From the NCBI GenBank assembly GCA_022600255.1, contig JAHZKU010000111.1, positions 1 to 7,013 of the forward strand: 7,013 nt of DNA, in the 5' to 3' direction. Both the position numbers and the translations under genes were made by a program. Within the stretch, counting starts at the first letter, position 1. Each line of letters starts with the position of its first letter. This DNA comes from Actinomycetes bacterium (GTDB lineage Bacteria > Actinomycetota > Actinomycetes > S36-B12 > GCA-2699445). The notes beneath the pieces are model-generated. The model was not told the origin of the DNA. It was given only the letters and a program-made list of their open reading frames with translations, and ran no database searches. Shown one piece after another: positions 1-6,450 of this stretch.

Positions 1-51
1 CTAGACCTTCTCCTTACCATGGAGACGCTCTGCCGTCTGAGCTATTGGGGC
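1..51 (-). tRNA. tRNA-Thr (GGT), 3' part outside window
   Basis: Read on the minus strand from 51 down to 1, this is the first two thirds of a tRNA. The 5' acceptor strand GCCCCAA (51-45) is followed by TA, a D arm GCTC-AGACGGCA-GAGC, an anticodon stem TCTCC/GGAGA around the 7-base loop ATGGTAA, then variable loop AGGTC and the first bases of the T stem. The loop puts GGT at positions 34-36 (window 18-16), which reads threonine codons ACC/ACU. The T arm, the 3' acceptor strand and any encoded CCA lie left of the window, so the acceptor pairing could not be checked. The D and anticodon stems are both perfectly paired, which makes the call firm despite truncation. Confidence 0.93.
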
Positions 52-61
52 AACGCCTCTC

Positions 62-67
62 AGGATA
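62..67 (-). promoter_or_regulatory. Possible -10 box of tRNA-Thr
   Basis: On the minus strand TATCCT (67-62) lies 10 bases upstream of the mature tRNA-Thr 5' end and matches the TATAAT consensus at four of six positions. The same hexamer occurs upstream of the tRNA-Tyr gene (5660-5655). No good -35 is seen at 16-18 bases; TTGTAC is 19 bases away. The call rests on position and the shared hexamer only. Confidence 0.35.
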
Positions 68-111
68 CATGCAAGTCCACCCACTGGTACAAGTCAGAAA
101 ACTTGCCGCCC

Positions 112-117
112 GATAAC
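112..117 (+). promoter_or_regulatory. Possible -10 box of the GGDEF-EAL gene
   Basis: GATAAC matches TATAAT at four of six positions and ends 17 bases before the GTG start at 135. A transcript from it would begin near 123-126, giving a leader of only about ten bases. No clear -35 lies 16-18 bases upstream. The gene also lacks a proper Shine-Dalgarno sequence, which fits a very short leader but does not prove one. Confidence 0.25.
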
Positions 118-134
118 ACCGCTAACCTTGGGGT

Positions 135-3023
135 GTGTCCCCGAAACCCGAGCGTCCAAGCGTTGAGAAAGCGCCCTCGGATTTACTCTTCCGCGTCGAT
201 GCTTCCGGGACGTTCTTGGAGGCTCGCCCCGGATCAGATGTGCCGTTCGCGATTCCGCCGCAAGATTTCCTCGGCAAGAGCCTTCTGGATGTGCTGCCAC
301 CCACGATCGCTCAGCCTGCCAAGACCGCAATCTCCGCCGCGCTGGCCGACAATCTGGAGCATAAATTCGAATACCAGATGGAATTGCCCACAGGGAAAGG
401 CTATTTCGAGGCCCGAGCCATCGCAGTTCCAGAGAATGAAGTCGTCATCACGATCCGGAACCGCACCCGGGAGCGGGCCGCCGAGTCGGCGCTGGCCCTG
501 CAGTCCGCGGTGGCCCAGAACATGGCAGAAGGAGCCGTAATCGTTCGCAGGACTGACCGAATGATGGTTTGGGCCAACCCACGGATGGAGGCTCTGCTGG
601 GGTATAAATCCGGAACGCTCCACGATCAGCCAATGACAAGGATCCTCGCGGAGCCTCAGGCATTCGCTGAAGAGGTCGAGACGCAGATCCGCACGGCGCT
701 AAAGCGGGCCGGCCGTTGGCTCGGGGAGCTTCCGCTGCGACGCGCCGACGGTCAAACCGTCTGGTGTGAGGTCGCGTTATCAGTCTCGGCGCATCCGGAG
801 CACGGCCAGCTGCTGATCGCGCTGAGCCACGACATCTCCGAGCGCAAGACGAACCGGGTCATCGAACAGGCGCTCGGGCATGTGGGTCGGCTGCTGGCGA
901 CTCGACAGACAGACGTTGTGGAACTTGCGCATGCTCTCGCCGGGGCCGTGGCCGAGGAATCCGGTGACTGTGTAGCAGTGATCCTGCGGGACGTCGTAGA
1001 AGACACCCTAGACGTCGTTGCCACCAAGTGCATGCACGCCGATATGCCGGCTTTGTTGGCGGAGCTGGCAACGCTGACCGAACCAGACGCGGGCGGGCCA
1101 GTCTGGGATGCCATTCACAGCGAGCAGACCGAAGTTGTCACTACCGGATCACCTTCGTCAGCAAGCGCAACGGACCCAAAGAAGCCAGCCATCGCGGTGA
1201 CACCGCTGGTGGCTCACGGCTTGGTGGCGGGGGCGCTGGTGTTGCTGCGGGAACACCCCGGCGAACACAACCAAGACGACCTGCGTTTTCTGGAGGGTGT
1301 CGCCAACCGTGCGGGGCCCGCGGTCCAGAACGCCGAACTGTATGCCCAGCTGGCCCGCGGCAACGAGTTGATCTCCAATACCCAAGCTGGTGTGGTGCGC
1401 ATCGGGCTGGACTTGGAAGTGTTGAGCTGGAATCCAGGAGCCGCGGCGATCACCGGCTACAGCGCCGAGGAGATAATCGGTCGACCGCTATCAATCCTAG
1501 GCATCACGCGCGAAGTTGCCGAGATCGAAGATCGGGCGCGACTTTCGCAACTGGTGGCTTCCGGCAAGACCATTCACTACGAAGTGACGCGCGCCCACAA
1601 GAACGGTCGACAGTACTGGCTTTCGATGGCACTGGCGCCGCTCACGGACGCATCGGGGGCGATTGTCGGAGCGGCGGGGTCGTTCTTGGACACGTCCGCA
1701 GGCCGGGCGGCACGCGATCAACTCGACAACATGGCGCGTACCGACTCGCTCACAGGCCTGGCCAACCGCACCGAGTTTGGCGAAGTGCTGGGGCGAGCCT
1801 TAGTACGGTTTCGTCGGTTCGGGGTCCGGGGAGCGCTCCTCTTTGTGAACCTCGATGACTTCAAAGCGGTGAACGACCAGTACGGACACCGAATCGGAGA
1901 CGCACTGCTGAACGAGGTCGGTGACCGATTGTTGGCAGCCGGGCGCGCCACGGACACGGTAGCGCGACTCGGCGGAGACGAGTTCAGCCTTCTCATCGAT
2001 CCGGTGGACGACGGCTACGCGGTGGCCAGTGAAGTTGCCCAGCGGGTACTCGCGTCCTTGGCCGAGCCATTCCTATTCGACAACCGGGTCATCAATCTGG
2101 ACGCCAGTTGCGGGATCGCCCACTTCCCCGACGACGGGCGCGATCCGGACAGCCTGTTGAAGAATGCAGACGTGGCGATGCAAGCGGCCAAGCGACGCGG
2201 TGGTGGTCATGCTGAGCGATTTCGACCCACACTGATCGATCACAGCCCCCCAGCAGATGCTACTCGGGAGTTGCGCGCGGCAATCCGTGACAAGGCCTTT
2301 TCGTTGCACTACCAGCCGGTGGTGCGACTGCACGACCGGGCCTTGGTCGGGTACGAGGCACTCGCCCGTTGGCAGCGCGAGGACGGAGCCGCCGCACTAC
2401 CTCAGGATTTTCTGCCGCTGGCCGAAAGCAGCGGGCTCATCATTCCACTGGGGTACCAGTTGTTTGAGCAGGCTTGCGCGACCGCGGAGGCACTGGCCAC
2501 TGCCGGCAAACGCTGCAAACTCGCGGTGAACTTGTCTCGTCGGCAGTTTGCGGCCGATGACCTGGTTCCCCGACTACGCCGATCGTTGGCCCGCCACCGT
2601 GTTTCCCCAGAATTGATGACCGTGGAGATCACCGAGACCACGGCGTTCGACGACATTGCCCAGGCCATCGCGACCCTGCACCAACTCCGGCACCTGCAGG
2701 TGCGGGTCTCGCTGGATGATTTCGGCACGGGATACAGTTCCCTGGTGGCGTTGTCCCAGCTATCCGTGGACAGCCTGAAGATTGATCGAGTGTTCGTCGA
2801 GAAGTTGACCGACCCAGATCCGCGCGAGCAGGCCCGCAGTGAAGCCATTATTTCCGGCACCATCACAATGGGGCACTCGTTGGGCCTAGTGGTGATCGCG
2901 GAGGGGGTGGAAGCTCAAGCGCAGCACGACTTCCTGTTGGGCGCTGGTTGCGACCGCGCCCAGGGGCACTTCTATGGCGGTCCTGAGCCCGTGCCCGGCC
3001 TGCTGGCCGGGGCCACGCCGTAA
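135..3023 (+). CDS. PAS/GAF sensor c-di-GMP cyclase-phosphodiesterase (GGDEF-EAL)
   Basis: Bifunctional cyclic-di-GMP enzyme of 962 residues with no membrane segment, so probably cytosolic. Approximate order: PAS 16-113, PAS 120-240 (ending in DISERK), GAF 245-410, PAS 415-525, GGDEF 530-695, EAL 715-955. The cyclase half has DSLTGLANR (537-545), LDDFKAVNDQYGH, and GGDEF at 613-617. RATD at 604-607 sits nine residues before GGDEF, as in the PleD inhibitory I-site. The phosphodiesterase half keeps EAL (741-743), N799, E831 and E834 in VEITET, D861-D862 in the DDFGTGYSS loop, K882, E923 and Q943, the family's metal and catalytic positions. Both activities therefore look intact. The net direction and the ligands of the sensor domains cannot be read. 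GTG at 135 is the only plausible start: an in-frame TAA lies at 123-125 and the first PAS begins at about residue 16. The ribosome site is weak (GGGG directly adjacent). The gene stands alone and converges on the FUSC gene. Confidence 0.95.
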   Translation: MSPKPERPSVEKAPSDLLFRVDASGTFLEARPGSDVPFAIPPQDFLGKSLLDVLPPTIAQPAKTAISAALADNLEHKFEYQMELPTGKGYFEARAIAVPENEVVITIRNRTRERAAESALALQSAVAQNMAEGAVIVRRTDRMMVWANPRMEALLGYKSGTLHDQPMTRILAEPQAFAEEVETQIRTALKRAGRWLGELPLRRADGQTVWCEVALSVSAHPEHGQLLIALSHDISERKTNRVIEQALGHVGRLLATRQTDVVELAHALAGAVAEESGDCVAVILRDVVEDTLDVVATKCMHADMPALLAELATLTEPDAGGPVWDAIHSEQTEVVTTGSPSSASATDPKKPAIAVTPLVAHGLVAGALVLLREHPGEHNQDDLRFLEGVANRAGPAVQNAELYAQLARGNELISNTQAGVVRIGLDLEVLSWNPGAAAITGYSAEEIIGRPLSILGITREVAEIEDRARLSQLVASGKTIHYEVTRAHKNGRQYWLSMALAPLTDASGAIVGAAGSFLDTSAGRAARDQLDNMARTDSLTGLANRTEFGEVLGRALVRFRRFGVRGALLFVNLDDFKAVNDQYGHRIGDALLNEVGDRLLAAGRATDTVARLGGDEFSLLIDPVDDGYAVASEVAQRVLASLAEPFLFDNRVINLDASCGIAHFPDDGRDPDSLLKNADVAMQAAKRRGGGHAERFRPTLIDHSPPADATRELRAAIRDKAFSLHYQPVVRLHDRALVGYEALARWQREDGAAALPQDFLPLAESSGLIIPLGYQLFEQACATAEALATAGKRCKLAVNLSRRQFAADDLVPRLRRSLARHRVSPELMTVEITETTAFDDIAQAIATLHQLRHLQVRVSLDDFGTGYSSLVALSQLSVDSLKIDRVFVEKLTDPDPREQARSEAIISGTITMGHSLGLVVIAEGVEAQAQHDFLLGAGCDRAQGHFYGGPEPVPGLLAGATP

Positions 3024-3297
3024 CCTCAAAGGTTCGCGCTCGTCGTGCCCGAGACGAGATTCATCGTTGGGCCAAGTGCACCAGCGGGTTACGCGCCCCG
3101 AGGAGTAGGTGCCCGCTTGCTGAGCGGCCGCAGCGGCGAGTTGCACGGCCGGAATCGGTCTTCGGCGCCACGGGCTGTTCGAGTGTGTCACTGCTCGGGT
3201 CTGCCACGGTTCGGGCGCGGCTGTCTTCGGTGCTGACCGCCTTCGGACTCCGCAGGTGCCACTGCATCACGAACGACGCACCCCCAAAGACGACCAA
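3024..3297. other. Convergent intergenic gap with hairpins, no gene recognised
   Basis: This stretch separates the 3' ends of the GGDEF-EAL gene and the FUSC gene. It holds a 6-bp stem CTCGTC/GACGAG (3039-3044 with 3053-3058, 8-base loop) just after the GGDEF-EAL stop, and a GC-rich hairpin around GCTG/CAGC (about 3114-3138, containing GCGGCCGC). Either could help end transcription, but neither is followed by a T-run on either strand. Short open frames of 60-100 codons exist on both strands, but none looks like a known protein or has a convincing ribosome site. Confidence 0.4.
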
Positions 3298-5409
3298 TCA
3301 CACCGCTCGCCAGAGGCACCCCTTACCGAGGCACCGGCAGTAGCCACTGACCTTCTCGATTTCGTCGGCGAGTTTGCGCAACAGATAGATATCCACAATG
3401 TCAGCATCCCCCGCCCCCGTCGGTACAGAGCCTGAGTCAGCCCAGCGGCTTTCGGGCTGCGGCTGGACCGAACTCTGGGTTGGTGGCACTTCGGGCCCAC
3501 TTTTCTCAAAGGCGATCGCGCAAATCCGCAGCTGTGAAACGACTTCGCGCCCTAACTGTTCAGTTTCGGTGGAATAGGAGAAATCATCCCGACGACCCAA
3601 GCGCAGGCAAGTGACGATGCCCATCATGCTGCGCACAGCGCGCACCTGATCCTGGTGTCGTTCGATCAGCGCCGGGCTGGCACCGGGTTCGTTGGCATAC
3701 TTCGCCATCTGTTGAATCAACTCGGTAAGCTCCACGCCCAACATCACCCGAGCCTTCTCCAAACCCGACATGTTGACTAGATCCAGCGACTGTTCCAAGT
3801 ACTCGGCAATGTGCTTCAACAGTCGACCAAAGTCACCAGGAATGAACTTCGCCCCACGCGTTGGCCACAACACAAAGAGGCCCACAAGCACCATCACGGC
3901 CGCAATAACCGTGCTGACGATGCGCCAGAACGCCAAGTCCCAGTCTCCGGGAATCAACAGACCCAGCGCCGCAACAATCGCGATAGAAACCCCAACCGCA
4001 AAGGCCCAATACGTCACTCCGATGTAGGCCGTGAGTCCGAACCACACAATGGCCGTGACAAAGGCGATTGCCACGGGCCAGCCACCGAGTGCGACGCCAA
4101 CAACGGCCCCGATGATGCTGCCCGCGACCGTGCCCAGGGTGAACACTTGCAGCCTGGTTAGCCCCGCCCCCATGTCCGGTTGCAGCATGATGTTGATTCC
4201 GATGGGAATGAAGAAGCCCTCGGGAATATCGAAGGCCTTGTACAACGCCGTACCCAGACCGATCAGGACCGCGTAGCGGAATAGATGCCGTCGCAAGAGC
4301 GTGTCGTGCGTGAGCGTACGCCTCACCAGATCGACCGGGTCGGGGCCCATTCGGGGCGGCTTAGAACGAGCCGTGGGTTCCGTGGGCACCGTGCCCAACG
4401 CCGCCATGGAGTCGCGTAGGGACCGTGCCGCATCCAACCCCACCTGCTGGGCCGATGGTGCGGCGGAAAGCTCGGAGATGACCGTTTCGATCGCTGCCAG
4501 AGCAGCCTCTCGACTGGGCCACTTCACGAATCGGATGGGCCCACTGCCACCTCCGATCACTTCAGACTTCTCAGCCAGCGCGATACCGATGACACGATAC
4601 ATCTGCAGCATCGCGTCGGTCTCCCCGTGCTGTGTCAACACTCGGGCTTCGTGAAAGGCGGTCAGGTCGCGGGCAATGTCCAAGCCCCGAAAGTAGGCGA
4701 TGGTCCAGTGTTGCCTGTTGGACCGCAGAAACTGGTAGCGCGTATCGATGTTGGCGTTCGTGGTGGCCGCGACCAGTTCTCCGCGAACCTCGCCGAGTCG
4801 TTCGGTACTCACGGACTGGGCCATGGCATCGGCATAGCGACTGATTGCGAGCATCTCCAGTTTCACCGGGATGCGCTGCGACCGACCGGTGTCCAAGGGA
4901 AGGGAAATCAGCAGTGCAAGGATGCCGGCGGCTCCACCGATGATCGTCGCCAGGGCCAGCTGCCCCGCCCCCGAAACCGTGTCTGGCAGTCCCACGGCGA
5001 ATAGGGTCAGGAACATCGTAACCAGGCCCTTTTTCACCCCTGGCGGACCCAGGACCCCGAACAGGCCCATCACGAAACCGATCCCGACCGAGGCGACCAC
5101 CGACCAGATCAGCCAGTTGCCTGCGACGGTAGCGATGAACGTGGCCGTGGCCCCGATGAGTGTTACGGCGATGGCCCCATTGATTCGGCGGCCCAGCCCA
5201 ATGTAGTCGTCGGTGAAGGCCACCACCCAACCCATGAAGCCCGCTTGAAACCCCAGCGCGACCTGGTCAGTCAGGATGCCCCCGGTTAGGAAGATGAACC
5301 ACACCAGCCCGCCCCGCACACCTTGGCCGTAGGCGGGCCGAACATCGGCCAAGACGAACAACGGTGCCATCCGCTCCCTCAGCGACGGGCGATGTTTGGT
5401 CTGAGCCAC
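3298..5409 (-). CDS. FUSC-family (aromatic acid / fusaric acid type) inner-membrane exporter
   Basis: Membrane protein of 703 residues built as two hydrophobic blocks. Block one (about 31-171) has roughly six helices. A soluble, largely helical region follows at 172-375. Block two (about 378-515) again has about six helices and carries the FUSC-type stretch LQPDMGAGLTRLQVFTLGT (409-427). A soluble tail covers 516-703. The blocks look duplicated: DDYIGLGRR (67-75) in the first resembles DMGAGLTRL (412-420) in the second. Family members such as E. coli AaeB (655 aa) export aromatic carboxylic acids. The substrate here is unknown and no periplasmic partner gene is present. The tail ends in a cysteine cluster, C691, C693 and C698. 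The start is uncertain: GTG at 5409 has only AGG eight bases upstream, whereas ATG at 5370 (residue 14) follows GAGGGAG and loses no domain. Transcribed away from tRNA-Tyr and toward the GGDEF-EAL gene. Confidence 0.85.
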   Translation of the reverse strand: MAQTKHRPSLRERMAPLFVLADVRPAYGQGVRGGLVWFIFLTGGILTDQVALGFQAGFMGWVVAFTDDYIGLGRRINGAIAVTLIGATATFIATVAGNWLIWSVVASVGIGFVMGLFGVLGPPGVKKGLVTMFLTLFAVGLPDTVSGAGQLALATIIGGAAGILALLISLPLDTGRSQRIPVKLEMLAISRYADAMAQSVSTERLGEVRGELVAATTNANIDTRYQFLRSNRQHWTIAYFRGLDIARDLTAFHEARVLTQHGETDAMLQMYRVIGIALAEKSEVIGGGSGPIRFVKWPSREAALAAIETVISELSAAPSAQQVGLDAARSLRDSMAALGTVPTEPTARSKPPRMGPDPVDLVRRTLTHDTLLRRHLFRYAVLIGLGTALYKAFDIPEGFFIPIGINIMLQPDMGAGLTRLQVFTLGTVAGSIIGAVVGVALGGWPVAIAFVTAIVWFGLTAYIGVTYWAFAVGVSIAIVAALGLLIPGDWDLAFWRIVSTVIAAVMVLVGLFVLWPTRGAKFIPGDFGRLLKHIAEYLEQSLDLVNMSGLEKARVMLGVELTELIQQMAKYANEPGASPALIERHQDQVRAVRSMMGIVTCLRLGRRDDFSYSTETEQLGREVVSQLRICAIAFEKSGPEVPPTQSSVQPQPESRWADSGSVPTGAGDADIVDIYLLRKLADEIEKVSGYCRCLGKGCLWRAV

Positions 5410-5552
5410 GTGAAGAGCCTAGGGCGTGGGAAACCCCAACGCGGCGATAGTTGCGAAAACCCCCGCTCCGACAACACCGGTCAGCCCACCACTGAACTTC
5501 TGGCGGCCAGACGCCTGAAAGGAGACAGAGCGGTTCGAGGGAATCAAATACG
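5410..5552 (-). other. Spacer between tRNA-Tyr and the FUSC gene
   Basis: Minus-strand leader of the FUSC gene and trailer of tRNA-Tyr. It contains a short perfect hairpin TCTGG-CCG-CCAGA (5511-5499) and a bulged hairpin with arms GCGT and GGG opposite CCC and ACGC (5424-5442), just upstream of the 5409 start. Neither has a T-run. No promoter with both boxes stands out, so the FUSC gene may be read from an undetected promoter here or by read-through from tRNA-Tyr. Confidence 0.35.
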
Positions 5553-5634
5553 TGGCGGGTACTGGATTCGAACCAGTGTAGGCTACGCCGGCTGATTTAC
5601 AGTCAGCTCCCTTTGGCCGCTCGGGCAACCCGCC
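5553..5634 (-). tRNA. tRNA-Tyr (GTA)
   Basis: Read on the minus strand, this 82-base gene folds fully. The acceptor GGCGGGT (5634-5628) pairs with ACCCGCC (5560-5554), the discriminator is A (5553), and the D arm is CCC/GGG. The anticodon stem GCTGA/TCAGC encloses loop CTGTAAA with anticodon GTA (5600-5598). A long variable arm has a GGC/GCC stem, and the T arm is ACTGG-TTCGAAT-CCAGT. A long variable arm with GTA is diagnostic of bacterial tRNA-Tyr (class II). The three bases after the discriminator read CGT, so CCA is not encoded and must be added by the CCA-adding enzyme. It is divergent from yajQ. Confidence 0.97.
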
Positions 5635-5654
5635 TTGGCTGTTACGCCTCCACG

Positions 5655-5660
5655 AGGATA
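5655..5660 (-). promoter_or_regulatory. Possible -10 box of tRNA-Tyr
   Basis: TATCCT on the minus strand lies 20 bases upstream of the tRNA-Tyr 5' end and is identical to the hexamer before tRNA-Thr. It would give a transcript with a 5' leader of about a dozen bases, for RNase P to remove. The region 17 bases further up (CGGCGT) is a poor -35. Confidence 0.35.
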
Positions 5661-5706
5661 ACGCACCGAACCGCGCGACGCCGACTCGGCATCCGTTGCA
5701 ATAGTC

Positions 5707-5744
5707 TGGTGGCATCGTTCCAAGCCAACCCGCCACCATAAGGA
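5707..5744 (+). promoter_or_regulatory. yajQ leader: inverted repeat and ribosome binding site
   Basis: AAGGA at 5740-5744 is a clear ribosome binding site nine bases before the yajQ ATG and fixes that start. Directly upstream, TGGTGGC (5707-5713) and GCCACCA (5732-5738) form a perfect 7-bp inverted repeat with an 18-base loop, ending one base before the ribosome site. If transcribed, the stem could affect access to it. A weak -10 candidate, TAGTCT (5702-5707), would start transcription inside the repeat and argue against an RNA role. Confidence 0.55.
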
Positions 5745-5753
5745 TTTTCCAAC

Positions 5754-6245
5754 ATGGCCACCAGCAGTTTTGACATCGTGAGCAAAGTGGATCGGCAAGA
5801 GGTCGACAATGCGCTGAACCAGACTGAGAAAGAACTTCGGCAACGGTATGACTTCAAGAACACCGGCGCTAGCATCTCCTGGAGCGGGGAGCTAGGTGTC
5901 GAGCTACGGGCCAACAGCGAAGAACGCGTGCTGGCTGCGCTTGATGCGTTCCAAACCCGGCTGGTGAAACGCGGGGTCTCATTAAAAGCCCTGGAGACCG
6001 CCGACCCGAAAGCTTCTGGGCAGGAATACGTGATCGTGGGGACTTTCCAGTCGGGGCTAACCACTGAGCAAGCCAAAAAGGTCGCGAAACTCATCCGCGA
6101 TGAGGGCCCGAAGGCGGTGAAGACCCAGATCCAGGGTGAAGAACTGCGCGTCACCGGAAAAAAGCGAGACGACCTGCAAGACACAATCGCCCTGGTGAAG
6201 GACAGTGATTGGGACTTCGCCGTCCAATTCGTGAACTATCGTTAG
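5754..6245 (+). CDS. yajQ: YajQ-family nucleotide-binding protein
   Basis: The 163-residue product matches the YajQ (DUF520) family over its whole, usual length. Recognisable blocks are SFDIVSKVDRQEVDNAL (5-21), YDFKNT (32-37), LVKRGV (70-75), KTQIQGEELRVTGKKRDDLQ (122-141) and the ending VQFVNYR. It is a small cytosolic protein of two ferredoxin-like folds that binds nucleic acid or nucleotides; a Xanthomonas homologue is reported to bind c-di-GMP and regulate virulence genes. Whether this copy binds c-di-GMP cannot be decided from sequence, but the GGDEF-EAL enzyme in the same window makes it plausible. ATG at 5754 follows AAGGA with a nine-base spacer. The gene is divergent from tRNA-Tyr and 205 bases from korA, so probably monocistronic. 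The 3' side has an imperfect CCACC/GGTGG hairpin and, some 20 bases later, five Ts (6294-6298), at best a poor terminator. Confidence 0.95.
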   Translation: MATSSFDIVSKVDRQEVDNALNQTEKELRQRYDFKNTGASISWSGELGVELRANSEERVLAALDAFQTRLVKRGVSLKALETADPKASGQEYVIVGTFQSGLTTEQAKKVAKLIRDEGPKAVKTQIQGEELRVTGKKRDDLQDTIALVKDSDWDFAVQFVNYR

Positions 6246-6323
6246 CCGCTTGCCACCGCCGCGAGGGGTGGGGATGGGCGACGTTGACTGACCGTTTTTG
6301 TGAGTTTGCTGACTAAGTGGCCA

Positions 6324-6400
6324 CCAAACCGGACCGCAACGTTTGGCAATGCTTTGAATTAGGGCACAATTAGGTTTCGTAAACCCTGGGTAACCAAACC
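6324..6400. repeat. Cluster of CCAAACC-like motifs around the korA promoter
   Basis: CCAAACC occurs at 6324-6330 and again at 6394-6400. Its reverse complement appears as GTTTGG at 6341-6346, making a 6-bp inverted repeat with the first copy (11-base loop). GGTTT-CGT-AAACC (6373-6385) is a perfect short palindrome of the same core. The cluster brackets the best korA promoter candidate: one arm overlaps the -35 box and the palindrome covers the expected start of transcription. This is the geometry of an operator, but no regulator can be named. Confidence 0.4.
6343..6370 (+). promoter_or_regulatory. Probable korA promoter
   Basis: TTGGCA (6343-6348, five of six to TTGACA) and CACAAT (6365-6370, four of six to TATAAT) are separated by 16 bases. 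Transcription would start near 6377, leaving a leader of about 75-85 bases before korA. This is the best two-box promoter seen in the window. Confidence 0.5.
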
Positions 6401-6450
6401 CACCACGTTGCGCTGGTTGGCAACTGCCATCCTGCGCGCCCAAGAACAGG

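Noticed and set aside
19..540. 173-codon plus-strand open frame at the left edge
   Set aside because: It starts inside the tRNA-Thr gene and overlaps the PAS coding region in a different frame.
1028..1858. 276-codon plus-strand open frame inside the GGDEF-EAL gene
   Set aside because: It overlaps strongly recognisable GAF, PAS and GGDEF coding in another frame, and its product is arginine- and glycine-rich with no domain, as expected for a GC-rich shadow frame.
3045..3236. 63-codon plus-strand frame in the convergent gap
   Set aside because: No ribosome site, no recognisable motif and an Arg/Gly-rich composition typical of chance GC-rich frames.
3160..3246. Three CTTCGG copies (3160, 3225, 3241) that could cap UUCG tetraloop hairpins
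   Set aside because: The flanking bases do not pair beyond the closing C-G in any copy, so there are no stems to support terminators.
4571..5230. 219-codon minus-strand open frame within the FUSC gene
   Set aside because: It is a frame-shifted shadow of the first membrane block; its product is rich in His, Arg and Gly and lacks any motif.
5626..5734. CAACCCGCC at the tRNA-Tyr 5' end repeated exactly 100 bases away (5726-5734), a possible attachment-type repeat
   Set aside because: Only nine bases match, it covers the wrong end of the tRNA for a typical integration site, and no integrase is nearby.
6246..6300. Terminator after yajQ
   Set aside because: The CCACC/GGTGG stem is short and some 20 bases separate it from the five-T run, so it does not form a proper intrinsic terminator.
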